From Pristionchus mayeri (taxonomy: Eukaryota; Nematoda; Chromadorea; Rhabditida; Neodiplogasteridae): a stretch of 64,000 nt of DNA. The stretch covers positions 1,736,001 to 1,800,000 of the forward strand of contig BTRK01000001.1 in assembly GCA_036245805.1 (NCBI GenBank), read 5' to 3'. Positions 32,901 through 44,480 of this stretch are shown one piece after another. The notes below the pieces were generated by a model that searched no databases, was not told the origin of the DNA, and was given only the letters and a program-made list of their open reading frames with translations. A program made the translations under genes and the position numbers. The first letter of the stretch is position 1. Every line of letters starts with the position of its first letter.

Positions 32901-35900
32901 CTACGGTGGTCTGAGCGCCCCTTTTCCCTTCAGTGGTCTTCCTCTACAGTGGTCTGAGCGCCCCTTTTCTCTTCAGTGGTTTTCCTCTACAGTGGTCTGA
33001 GCGCCCCTTTTCCCTTCAGTGGTCTTCCTCTACAGTGGTCTGAGCGCCCTTTTTCTCTTCAGTGGTCTTCCTCTACGGTGGTCTGAGCGCCCCTTTTCCT
33101 TTCAGTGGTCTTCCTCTACAGTGGTCTGAGCGCCCCTTTTCTGTTCAGTGGTCTTCATCTACGGTGGTCTGAGCGCCCTTTTCTCTTCAGTGATCTTCCT
33201 CTACGGTGGTATGAGCGCCCCTTTTCTCTTCAGTGGTCTTCCTCTACAGTGGTCTGAGCGCCCCTTTTCTCTTCAGTGGTCTTCCTCTACAGTGGTCTGA
33301 GCGCCCTTTTTCTCTTCAGTGGTCTTCCTCTACGGTGGTCTGAGCGCCCCTTTTATCTTCAGTGGTCTTCCTCTACGATGGTCTGAGCGCCCTTTTTCTC
33401 TTCAGTGGTTTTCCTCTACAGTGGTCTGAGCGCCCCTTTTCTCTTCAGTGGTTTTCCTCTACGGTGGTCTGAGCGCCCCTTTTCTCTTCAGTGGTTTTCC
33501 TCTACAGTGGTCTGAGCGCCCCTTTTCTCTTCAGTGGTTTTCCTCTACGGTGGTCTGAGCGCCCCTTTTCTCTTCAGTGGTCTTCCTCTACAGTGGTCTG
33601 AGCGCCCCTTTTCTCTTCAGTGGTCTTCCTCTACGGTGGTCTGAGCGCCCCTTTTCTCTTCAGTGGTCTTCCTCTACGGTGGTCTGAGCGCCCCTTTTCC
33701 CTTCAGTGGTCTTCCTCTACAGTGGTCTGAGCGCCCTTTTTCTCTTCAGTGGTCTTCCTCTACGGTGGTCTGAGCGCCCCTTTTCCCTTCAGTGGTCTTC
33801 CTCTACAGTGGTCTGAGCGCCCCTTTTCTCTTCAGTGGTTTTCCTCTACAGTGGTCTGAGCGCCCCTTTTCCCTTCAGTGGTCTTCCTCTACAGTGGTCT
33901 GAGCGCCCCTTTTCTCTTCAGTGGTCTTCCTCTACAGTGGTCTGAGCGCCCCTTTTCTCTTCAGTGGTCTTCCTCTACAGTGGTCTGAGCGCCCCTTTTC
34001 TCTTCAGTGGTCTTCCTCTACAGTGGTCTGAGCGCCCCTTTTCTCTTCAGTGGTCTTCCTCTACAGTGGTCTGAGCGCCCTTTTTCTCTTCAGTGGTCTT
34101 CCTCTACGGTGGTCTCAGCGCCCCTTTTCTCTTCAGTGGTCTTCCTCTACAGTGGTCTGAGCGCCCTTTTTCTCTTCAGTGGTCTTCCTCTACGGTGGTC
34201 TCAGCGCCCCTTTTCTCTTCAGTGGTCTTCCTCTACGGTGGTCTGAGCGCCCCTTTTCTCTTCAGTGGTCTTCCTCTACGGTGGTCTGAGCGCCACTTTT
34301 CTCTTCAGTGGTCTTCCTCTACAGTGGTCTGAGCGCCCCTTTTCTCTTCAGTGGTCTTCCTCTACAGTGGTCTGAGCGCCCCTTTTCTCTTCAGTGGTCT
34401 TCCTCTACGGTGGTCTGAGCGCCCCTTTTCCCTTCAGTGGTCTTCCTCTACAGTGGTCTGAGCGCCCCTTTTCTCTTCAGTGGTCTTCCTCTACGGTGGT
34501 CTGAGCGCCCCTTTTCTCTTCAGTGGTCTTCCTCTACGGTGGTCTGAGCGCCCCTTTTCCCTTCAGTGGTCTTCCTCTACAGTGGTCTGAGCGCCCTTTT
34601 TCTCTTCAGTGGTCTTCCTCTACGGTGGTCTGAGCGCCCCTTTTCCCTTCAGTGGTCTTCCTCTACAGTGGTCTGAGCGCCCCTTTTCTCTTCAGTGGTT
34701 TTCCTCTACAGTGGTCTGAGCGCCCCTTTTCCCTTCAGTGGTCTTCCTCTACAGTGGTCTGAGCGCCCTTTTTCTCTTCAGTGGTCTTCCTCTACGGTGG
34801 TCTGAGCGCCCCTTTTCCTTTCAGTGGTCTTCCTCTACAGTGGTCTGAGCGCCCCTTTTCTGTTCAGTGGTCTTCATCTACGGTGGTCTGAGCGCCCTTT
34901 TCTCTTCAGTGATCTTCCTCTACGGTGGTATGAGCGCCCCTTTTCTCTTCAGTGGTCTTCCTCTACAGTGGTCTGAGCGCCCCTTTTCTCTTCAGTGGTC
35001 TTCCTCTACAGTGGTCTGAGCGCCCTTTTTCTCTTCAGTGGTCTTCCTCTACGGTGGTCTGAGCGCCCCTTTTATCTTCAGTGGTCTTCCTCTACGATGG
35101 TCTGAGCGCCCTTTTTCTCTTCAGTGGTTTTCCTCTACAGTGGTCTGAGCGCCCCTTTTCTCTTCAGTGGTTTTCCTCTACGGTGGTCTGAGCGCCCCTT
35201 TTCTCTTCAGTGGTTTTCCTCTACAGTGGTCTGAGCGCCCCTTTTCTCTTCAGTGGTTTTCCTCTACGGTGGTCTGAGCGCCCCTTTTCTCTTCAGTGGT
35301 CTTCCTCTACAGTGGTCTGAGCGCCCCTTTTCTCTTCAGTGGTCTTCCTCTACGGTGGTCTGAGCGCCCCTTTTCTCTTCAGTGGTCTTCCTCTACGGTG
35401 GTCTGAGCGCCCCTTTTCCCTTCAGTGGTCTTCCTCTACAGTGGTCTGAGCGCCCTTTTTCTCTTCAGTGGTCTTCCTCTACGGTGGTCTGAGCGCCCCT
35501 TTTCCCTTCAGTGGTCTTCCTCTACAGTGGTCTGAGCGCCCCTTTTCTCTTCAGTGGTTTTCCTCTACAGTGGTCTGAGCGCCCCTTTTCCCTTCAGTGG
35601 TCTTCCTCTACAGTGGTCTGAGCGCCCCTTTTCTCTTCAGTGGTCTTCCTCTACAGTGGTCTGAGCGCCCCTTTTCTCTTCAGTGGTCTTCCTCTACAGT
35701 GGTCTGAGCGCCCCTTTTCTCTTCAGTGGTCTTCCTCTACAGTGGTCTGAGCGCCCCTTTTCTCTTCAGTGGTCTTCCTCTACAGTGGTCTGAGCGCCCT
35801 TTTTCTCTTCAGTGGTCTTCCTCTACGGTGGTCTGAGCGCCCCTTTTATCTTCAGTGGTCTTCCTCTACGGTGGTCTGAGCGCCCCTTTTATCTTCAGTG

Positions 35901-38900
35901 GTCTTCCTCTACGGTGGTCTGAGCGCCCCTTTTCTCTTCAGTGGTCTTCCGCTACGGTGGTCTGAGCGCCCCTTTTCTCTTCAGTGGTCTTCCTCTACGG
36001 TGGTCTGAGAGCCCCTTTTCTCTTCAGTGGTCTTCCTCTACGGTGGTCTGATCGCCCCTTTTCTCTTCAGTGGTCTTCTTGTACGGTGGTCTGAGCGCCC
36101 CTTTTCTCTTCAGTGGTCTTCTTGTACGGTGGTCTGAGCGCCCCTTTTCCCTTCAGTGGTCTTCCTCTACAGTGGTCTGAGCGCCCCTTTTCCCTTCAGT
36201 GGTCTTCCTCTACAGTGGTCTGAGCGCCCTTTTTCTCTTCAGTGGTCTTCCTCTACGGTGGTCTGAGCGCCCCTTTTCCCTTCAGTGGTCTTCCTCTACA
36301 GTGGTCTGAGCGCCCCTTTTCTGTTCAGTGGTCTTCATCTACGGTGGTCTGAGCGCCCTTTTCTCTTCAGTGATCTTCCTCTACGGTGGTATGAGCGCCC
36401 CTTTTCTCTTCAGTGGTCTTCCTCTACAGTGGTCTGAGCGCCCTTTTTCTCTTCAGTGGTCTTCCTCTACGGTGGTCTGAGCGCCCCTTTTATCTTCAGT
36501 GGTCTTCCTCTACGGTGGTCTGAGCGCCCCTTTTATCTTCAGTGGTCTTCCTCTACGGTGGTCTGAGCGCCCCTTTTCTCTTCAGTGGTCTTCTTGTACG
36601 GTGGTCTGAGCGCCCCTTTTCTCTTCAGTCTTCAGTGGTCTTCCTCTACGGTGGTCTGAGCGCCCCTTTTCCCTTCAGTGGTCTTCCTCTACAGTGGTCT
36701 GAGCGCCCCTTTTCTCTTCAGTGGTTTTCCTCTACAGTGGTCTGAGCGCCCCTTTTCCCTTCAGTGGTCTTCCTCTACAGTGGTCTGAGCGCCCCTTTTC
36801 TCTTCAGTGGTCTTCCTCTACAGTGGTCTGAGCGCCCCTTTTCCCTTCAGTGGTCTTCCTCTACAGTGGTCTGAGCGCCCTTTTTCTCTTCAGTGGTCTT
36901 CCTCTACGGTGGTCTGAGCGCCCCTTTTCCCTTCAGTGGTCTTCCTCTACAGTGGTCTGAGCGCCCCTTTTCTGTTCAGTGGTCTTCATCTACGGTGGTC
37001 TGAGCGCCCTTTTCTCTTCAGTGATCTTCCTCTACGGTGGTATGAGCGCCCCTTTTCTCTTCAGTGGTCTTCCTCTACAGTGGTCTGAGCGCCCCTTTTC
37101 CCTTCAGTGGTCTTCCTCTACAGTGGTCTGAGCGCCCCTTTTCTCTTCAGTGGTTTTCCTCTACAGTGGTCTGAGCGCCCCTTTTCCCTTCAGTGGTCTT
37201 CCTCTACAGTGGTCTGAGCGCCCCTTTTCTCTTCAGTGGTCTTCCTCTACAGTGGTCTGAGCGCCCCTTTTCCCTTCAGTGGTCTTCCTCTACAGTGGTC
37301 TGAGCGCCCTTTTTCTCATCAGTGGTCTTCCTCTACGGTGGTCTGAGCGCCCCTTTTCCCTTCAGTGGTCTTCCTCTACAGTGGTCTGAGCGCCCCTTTT
37401 CTGTTCAGTGGTCTTCATCTACGGTGGTCTGAGCGCCCTTTTCTCTTCAGTGATCTTCCTCTACGGTGGTATGAGCGCCCCTTTTCTCTTCAGTGGTCTT
37501 CCTCTACAGTGGTCTGAGCGCCCCTTTTATCTTCAGTGGTCTTCCTCTACGGTGGTCTGAGCGCCCCTTTTATCTTCAGTGGTCTTCCTCTACGGTGGTC
37601 TGAGCGCCCCTTTTCTCTTCAGTGGTCTTCTTGTACGGTGGTCTGAGCGCCCCTTTTCTCTTCAGTCTTCAGTGGTCTTCCTCTACGGTGGTCTGAGCGC
37701 CCCTTTTCCCTTCAGTGGTCTTCCTCTACAGTGGTCTGAGCGCCCCTTTTCTCTTCAGTGGTTTTCCTCTACAGTGGTCTGAGCGCCCCTTTTCCCTTCA
37801 GTGGTCTTCCTCTACAGTGGTCTGAGCGCCCCTTTTCTCTTCAGTGGTCTTCCTCTACAGTGGTCTGAGAGCCCCTTTTCCCTTCAGTGGTCTTCCTCTA
37901 CAGTGGTCTGAGCGCCCTTTTTCTCTTCAGTGGTCTTCCTCTACGGTGGTCTGAGCGCCCCTTTTCCCTTCAGTGGTCTTCCTCTACAGTGGTCTGAGCG
38001 CCCCTTTTCTGTTCAGTGGTCTTCATCTACGGTGGTCTGAGCGCCCTTTTCTCTTCAGTGATCTTCCTCTACGGTGGTATGAGCGCCCCTTTTCTCTTCA
38101 GTGGTCTTCCTCTACAGTGGTCTGAGCGCCCCTTTTCTCTTCAGTGGTCTTCCTCTACAGTGGTCTGAGCGCCCTTTTTCTCTTCAGTGGTCTTCTTGTA
38201 CGGTGGTCTGAGCGCCCCTTTTCTCTTCAGTGGTCTTCCTCTACGGTGGTCTGAGCGCCCCTTTTATCTTCAGTGGTCTTCCTCTACGGTGGTCTGAGCG
38301 CCCCTTTTCTCTTCAGTGGTCTTCTTGTACGGTGGTCTGAGCGCCCCTTTTCTCTTCAGTCTTCAGTGGTCTTCCTCTACGGTGGTCTGAGCGCCCCTTT
38401 TCCCTTCAGTGGTCTTCCTCTACAGTGGTCTGAGCGCCCCTTTTCTCTTCAGTGGTTTTCCTCTACAGTGGTCTGAGCGCCCCTTTTCCCTTCAGTGGTC
38501 TTCCTCTACAGTGGTCTGAGCGCCCCTTTTCTCTTCAGTGGTCTTCCTCTACGGTGGTCTGAGCGCCCCTTTTCCCTTCAGTGGTCTTCCTCTACAGTGG
38601 TCTGAGCGCCCCTTTTCTCTTCAGTGGTTTTCCTCTACAGTGGTCTGAGCGCCCCTTTTCCCTTCAGTGGTCTTCCTCTACAGTGGTCTGAGCGCCCCTT
38701 TTCTCTTCAGTGGTCTTCCTCTACAGTGGTCTGAGCGCCCCTTTTCCCTTCAGTGGTCTTCCTCTACAGTGGTCTGAGCGCCCTTTTTCTCTTCAGTGGT
38801 CTTCCTCTACGGTGGTCTGAGCGCCCCTTTTCCCTTCAGTGGTCTTCCTCTACAGTGGTCTGAGCGCCCCTTTTCTGTTCAGTGGTCTTCATCTACGGTG

Positions 38901-41900
38901 GTCTGAGCGCCCTTTTCTCTTCAGTGATCTTCCTCTACGGTGGTATGAGCGCCCCTTTTCTCTTCAGTGGTCTTCCTCTACAGTGGTCTGAGCGCCCCTT
39001 TTCCCTTCAGTGGTCTTCCTCTACAGTGGTCTGAGCGCCCCTTTTCTCTTCAGTGGTTTTCCTCTACAGTGGTCTGAGCGCCCCTTTTCCCTTCAGTGGT
39101 CTTCCTCTACAGTGGTCTGAGCGCCCCTTTTCTCTTCAGTGGTCTTCCTCTACAGTGGTCTGAGCGCCCCTTTTCCCTTCAGTGGTCTTCCTCTACAGTG
39201 GTCTGAGCGCCCTTTTTCTCATCAGTGGTCTTCCTCTACGGTGGTCTGAGCGCCCCTTTTCCCTTCAGTGGTCTTCCTCTACAGTGGTCTGAGCGCCCCT
39301 TTTCTGTTCAGTGGTCTTCATCTACGGTGGTCTGAGCGCCCTTTTCTCTTCAGTGATCTTCCTCTACGGTGGTATGAGCGCCCCTTTTCTCTTCAGTGGT
39401 CTTCCTCTACAGTGGTCTGAGCGCCCCTTTTCTCTTCAGTGGTCTTCCTCTACAGTGGTCTGAGCGCCCTTTTTCTCTTCAGTGGTCTTCCTCTACGGTG
39501 GTCTGAGCGCCCCTTTTATCTTCAGTGGTCTTCCTCTACGGCGGTCTGAGCGCCCCTTTTATCTTCAGTGGTCTTCCTCTACGGTGGTCTGAGCGCCCCT
39601 TTTCTCTTCAGTGGTCTTCTTGTACGGTGGTCTGAGCGCCCCTTTTCTCTTCAGTCTTCAGTGGTCTTCCTCTACGGTGGTCTGAGCGCCCCTTTTCCCT
39701 TCAGTGGTCTTCCTCTACAGTGGTCTGAGCGCCCCTTTTCTCTTCAGTGGTTTTCCTCTACAGTGGTCTGAGCGCCCCTTTTCCCTTCAGTGGTCTTCCT
39801 CTACAGTGGTCTGAGCGCCCCTTTTCTCTTCAGTGGTCTTCCTCTACAGTGGTCTGAGCGCCCCTTTTCCCTTCAGTGGTCTTCCTCTACAGTGGTCTGA
39901 GCGCCCTTTTTCTCTTCAGTGGTCTTCCTCTACGGTGGTCTGAGCGCCCCTTTTCCCTTCAGTGGTCTTCCTCTACAGTGGTCTGAGCGCCCCTTTTCTG
40001 TTCAGTGGTCTTCATCTACGGTGGTCTGAGCGCCCTTTTCTCTTCAGTGATCTTCCTCTACGGTGGTATGAGCGCCCCTTTTCTCTTCAGTGGTCTTCCT
40101 CTACAGTGGTCTGAGCGCCCCTTTTCTCTTCAGTGGTCTTCCTCTACAGTGGTCTGAGCGCCCTTTTTCTCTTCAGTGGTCTTCCTCTACGGTGGTCTGA
40201 GCGCCCCTTTTATCTTCAGTGGTCTTCCTCTACAGTGGTCTGAGCGCCCCTTTTCTCTTCAGTGGTCTTCCTCTACAGTGGTCTGAGCGCCCTTTTTCTC
40301 TTCAGTGGTCTTCCTCTACGGTGGTCTGAGCGCCCCTTTTATCTTCAGTGGTCTTCATCTACGGTGGTCTGAGCGCGCCTTTTCTCTTCAGTGATCTTCC
40401 TCTACGGTAGTCTGAGCGCCCCTTTTCTCTTCAGTGGTCTTCCTCTACAGTGGTCTGAGCGCCCCCTTTTCTCTTCAGTGGTCTTCCTCTACGGTGGTCT
40501 GATCGCCCCTTTTCTCTTCAGTGGTCTTCTTGTACGGTGGTCTGAGCGCCCCTTTTCTCTTCAGTCTTCAGTGGTCTTCCTCTACGGTGGTCTGAGCGCC
40601 CCTTTTCCCTTCAGTGGTCTTCCTCTACAGTGGTCTGAGCGCCCCTTTTCTCTTCAGTGATCTTCCTCTACGGTGGTCTGAGCGCCCCTTTTCTCTTCAG
40701 TGATCTTCCTCTACGGTGGTCTGAGCGCCCCTTTTCTCTTCAGTGATCTTCCTCTACGGTGGTCTGAGCGCCCCTTTTCTCTTCAGTGGTCTTCCTCTAC
40801 AGTGGTCTGAGCGCCCTTTTTCTCTTCAGTGGTCTTCCTCTACGGTGGTCTGAGCGCCCCTTTTCCCTTCAGTGGTCTTCCTCTACAGTGGTCTGAGCGC
40901 CCCTTTTCTGTTCAGTGGTCTTCATCTACGGTGGTCTGAGCGCCCTTTTCTCTTCAGTGATCTTCCTCTACGGTGGTATGAGCGCCCCTTTTCTCTTCAG
41001 TGGTCTTCCTCTACAGTGGTCTGAGCGCCCCTTTTCCCTTCAGTGGTCTTCCTCTACAGTGGTCTGAGCGCCCCTTTTCTCTTCAGTGATCTTCCTCTAC
41101 GGTGGTCTGAGCGCCCCTTTTCTCTTCAGTGATCTTCCTCTACGGTGGTCTGAGCGCCCCTTTTCTCTTCAGTGATCTTCCTCTACGGTGGTCTGAGCGC
41201 CCCTTTTCTCTTCAGTGGTCTTCCTCTACAGTGGTCTGAGCGCCCTTTTTCTCTTCAGTGGTCTTCCTCTACGGTGGTCTGAGCGCCCCTTTTCCCTTCA
41301 GTGGTCTTCCTCTACAGTGGTCTGAGCGCCCCTTTTCTGTTCAGTGGTCTTCATCTACGGTGGTCTGAGCGCCCTTTTCTCTTCAGTGATCTTCCTCTAC
41401 GGTGGTATGAGCGCCCCTTTTCTCTTCAGTGGTCTTCCTCTACAGTGGTCTGAGCGCCCCTTTTCTCTTCAGTGGTCTTCCTCTACAGTGGTCTGAGCGC
41501 CCTTTTTCTCTTCAGTGGTCTTCCTCTACGGTGGTCTGAGCGCCCCTTTTATCTTCAGTGGTCTTCCTCTACGGTGGTCTGAGCGCCCCTTTTATCTTCA
41601 GTGGTCTTCCTCTACGGTGGTCTGAGCGCCCCTTTTATCTTCAGTGGTCTTCATCTACGGTGGTCTGAGCGCCCCTTTTCCCTTCAGTGGTCTTCCTCTA
41701 CAGTGGTCTGAGCGCCCCTTTTCTGTTCAGTGGTCTTCATCTACGGTGGTCTGAGCGCCCTTTTCTCTTCAGTGATCTTCCTCTACGGTGGTATGAGCGC
41801 CCCTTTTCTCTTCAGTGGTCTTCCTCTACAGTGGTCTGAGCGCCCCTTTTCTCTTCAGTGGTCTTCATCTACGGTGGTCTGAGCGCCCTTTTCTCTTCAG

Positions 41901-44480
41901 TGATCTTCCTCTACGGTGGTATGAGCGCCCCTTTTCTCTTCAGTGGTCTTCCTCTACAGTGGTCTGAGCGCCCCTTTTCTCTTCAGTGGTCTTCCTCTAC
42001 AGTGGTCTGAGCGCCCTTTTTCTCTTCAGTGGTCTTCCTCTACGGTGGTCTGAGCGCCCCTTTTATCTTCAGTGGTCTTCCTCTACGGTGGTCTGAGCGC
42101 CCCTTTTCTCTTCAGTGGTCTTCTTGTACGGTGGTCTGAGCGCCCCTTTTCTCTTCAGTCTTCAGTGGTCTTCCTCTACGGTGGTCTGAGCGCCCCTTTT
42201 CCCTTCAGTGGTCTTCCTCTACAGTGGTCTGAGCGCCCCTTTTCTCTTCAGTGGTTTTCCTCTACAGTGGTCTGAGCGCCCCTTTTCCCTTCAGTGGTCT
42301 TCCTCTACAGTGGTCTGAGCGCCCCTTTTCTCTTCAGTGGTCTTCCTCTACAGTGGTCTGAGCGCCCCTTTTCCCTTCAGTGGTCTTCCTCTACAGTGGT
42401 CTGAGCGCCCTTTTTCTCTTCAGTGGTTTTCCTCTACGGTGGTCTGAGCGCCCCTTTTCCCTTCAGTGGTCTTCCTCTACAGTGGTCTGAGCGCCCCTTT
42501 TCTGTTCAGTGGTCTTCATCTACGGTGGTCTGAGCGCCCTTTTCTCTTCAGTGATCTTCCTCTACGGTGGTATGAGCGCCCCTTTTCTCTTCAGTGGTCT
42601 TCCTCTACAGTGGTCTGAGCGCCCCTTTTCTCTTCAGTGGTCTTCCTCTACAGTGGTCTGAGCGCCCTTTTTCTCTTCAGTGGTCTTCCTCTACGGTGGT
42701 CTGAGCGCCCCTTTTATCTTCAGTGGTCTTCCTCTACAGTGGTCTGAGCGCCCCTTTTCTCTTCAGTGGTCTTCCTCTACAGTGGTCTGAGCGCCCTTTT
42801 TCTCTTCAGTGGTCTTCCTCTACGGTGGTCTGAGCGCCCCTTTTATCTTCAGTGGTCTTCATCTACGGTGGTCTGAGCGCGCCTTTTCTCTTCAGTGATC
42901 TTCCTCTACGGTAGTCTGAGCGCCCCTTTTCTCTTCAGTGGTCTTCCTCTACAGTGGTCTGAGCGCCCCCTTTTCTCTTCAGTGGTCTTCCTCTACGGTG
43001 GTCTGATCGCCCCTTTTCTCTTCAGTGGTCTTCTTGTACGGTGGTCTGAGCGCCCCTTTTCTCTTCAGTGGTTTTCCTCTACAGTGGTCTGAGCGCCCCT
43101 TTTCCCTTCAGTGGTCTTCCTCTACAGTGGTCTGAGCGCCCCTTTTCTCTTCAGTGGTCTTCCTCTACAGTGGTCTGAGCGCCCCTTTTCCCTTCAGTGG
43201 TCTTCCTCTACAGTGGTCTGAGCGCCCTTTTTCTCTTCAGTGGTTTTCCTCTACGGTGGTCTGAGCGCCCCTTTTCCCTTCAGTGGTCTTCCTCTACAGT
43301 GGTCTGAGCGCCCCTTTTCTGTTCAGTGGTCTTCATCTACGGTGGTCTGAGCGCCCTTTTCTCTTCAGTGATCTTCCTCTACGGTGGTATGAGCGCCCCT
43401 TTTCTCTTCAGTGGTCTTCCTCTACAGTGGTCTGAGCGCCCCTTTTCTCTTCAGTGGTCTTCCTCTACAGTGGTCTGAGCGCCCTTTTTCTCTTCAGTGG
43501 TCTTCCTCTACGGTGGTCTGAGCGCCCCTTTTATCTTCAGTGGTCTTCCTCTACAGTGGTCTGAGCGCCCCTTTTCTCTTCAGTGATCTTCCTCTACGGT
43601 AGTCTGAGCGCCCCTTTTCTCTTCAGTGGTCTTCCTCTACAGTGGTCTGAGCGCCCCCTTTTCTCTTCAGTGGTCTTCCTCTACGGTGGTCTGATCGCCC
43701 CTTTTCTCTTCAGTGGTCTTCTTGTACGGTGGTCTGAGCGCCCCTTTTCTCTTCAGTCTTCAGTGGTCTTCCTCTACGGTGGTCTGAGCGCCCCTTTTCC
43801 CTTCAGTGGTCTTCCTCTACAGTGGTCTGAGCGCCCCTTTTCTCTTCAGTGATCTTCCTCTACGGTGGTCTGAGCGCCCCTTTTCTCTTCAGTGATCTTC
43901 CTCTACGGTGGTCTGAGCGCCCCTTTTCTCTTCAGTGATCTTCCTCTACGGTGGTCTGAGCGCCCCTTTTCTCTTCAGTGGTCTTCCTCTACAGTGGTCT
44001 GAGCGCCCTTTTTCTCTTCAGTGGTCTTCCTCTACGGTGGTCTGAGCGCCCCTTTTCCCTTCAGTGGTCTTCCTCTACAGTGGTCTGAGCGCCCCTTTTC
44101 TGTTCAGTGGTCTTCATCTACGGTGGTCTGAGCGCCCTTTTCTCTTCAGTGATCTTCCTCTACGGTGGTATGAGCGCCCCTTTTCTCTTCAGTGGTCTTC
44201 CTCTACAGTGGTCTGAGCGCCCTTTTTCTCTTCAGTGGTCTTCCTCTACGGTGGTCTGAGCGCCCCTTTTATCTTCAGTGGTCTTCCTCTACGGTGGTCT
44301 GAGCGCCCCTTTTATCTTCAGTGGTCTTCCTCTACGGTGGTCTGAGCGCCCCTTTTATCTTCAGTGGTCTTCATCTACGGTGGTCTGAGCGCGCCTTTTC
44401 TCTTCAGTGATCTTCCTCTACGGTAGTCTGAGCGCCCCTTTTCTCTTCAGTGGTCTTCCTCTACAGTGGTCTGAGCGCCC
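32900..44480 (+). repeat. Satellite zone R3: ATGAGCG and 50-bp monomer HORs
   Basis: A recurrent trio is CTGTTCAG/TTCATC, then a 42-bp monomer with GCGCCCTTTTCTC and GTGATC, then GGTATGAGCG. GGTATGAG at 33,208 and 34,927 gives a 1,719-bp HOR (40 monomers minus one base), supported by ACGATGG near 33,375 and 35,094. Copies of the 50-bp monomer block start at 36,542, 37,579, 38,273, 39,568 and 42,072 (spacings 1,037, 694, 1,295 and 2,504 bp). The 2,504-bp offset also links 40,391 to 42,895. This is the most rearranged part of the right arm. Confidence 0.85.
39568..43850 (+). repeat. 2,504-bp higher-order duplication
   Basis: Landmarks at 39,568 and 40,391 recur at 42,072 and 42,895, each 2,504 bp on. 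The offset keeps the positions of the 50-bp, 44-bp and 42-bp monomers. A further copy of the 40,391 block appears at 43,583. In the 42,895 copy the 50-bp monomer is missing, so the copies have since diverged by exchange. Confidence 0.75.
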
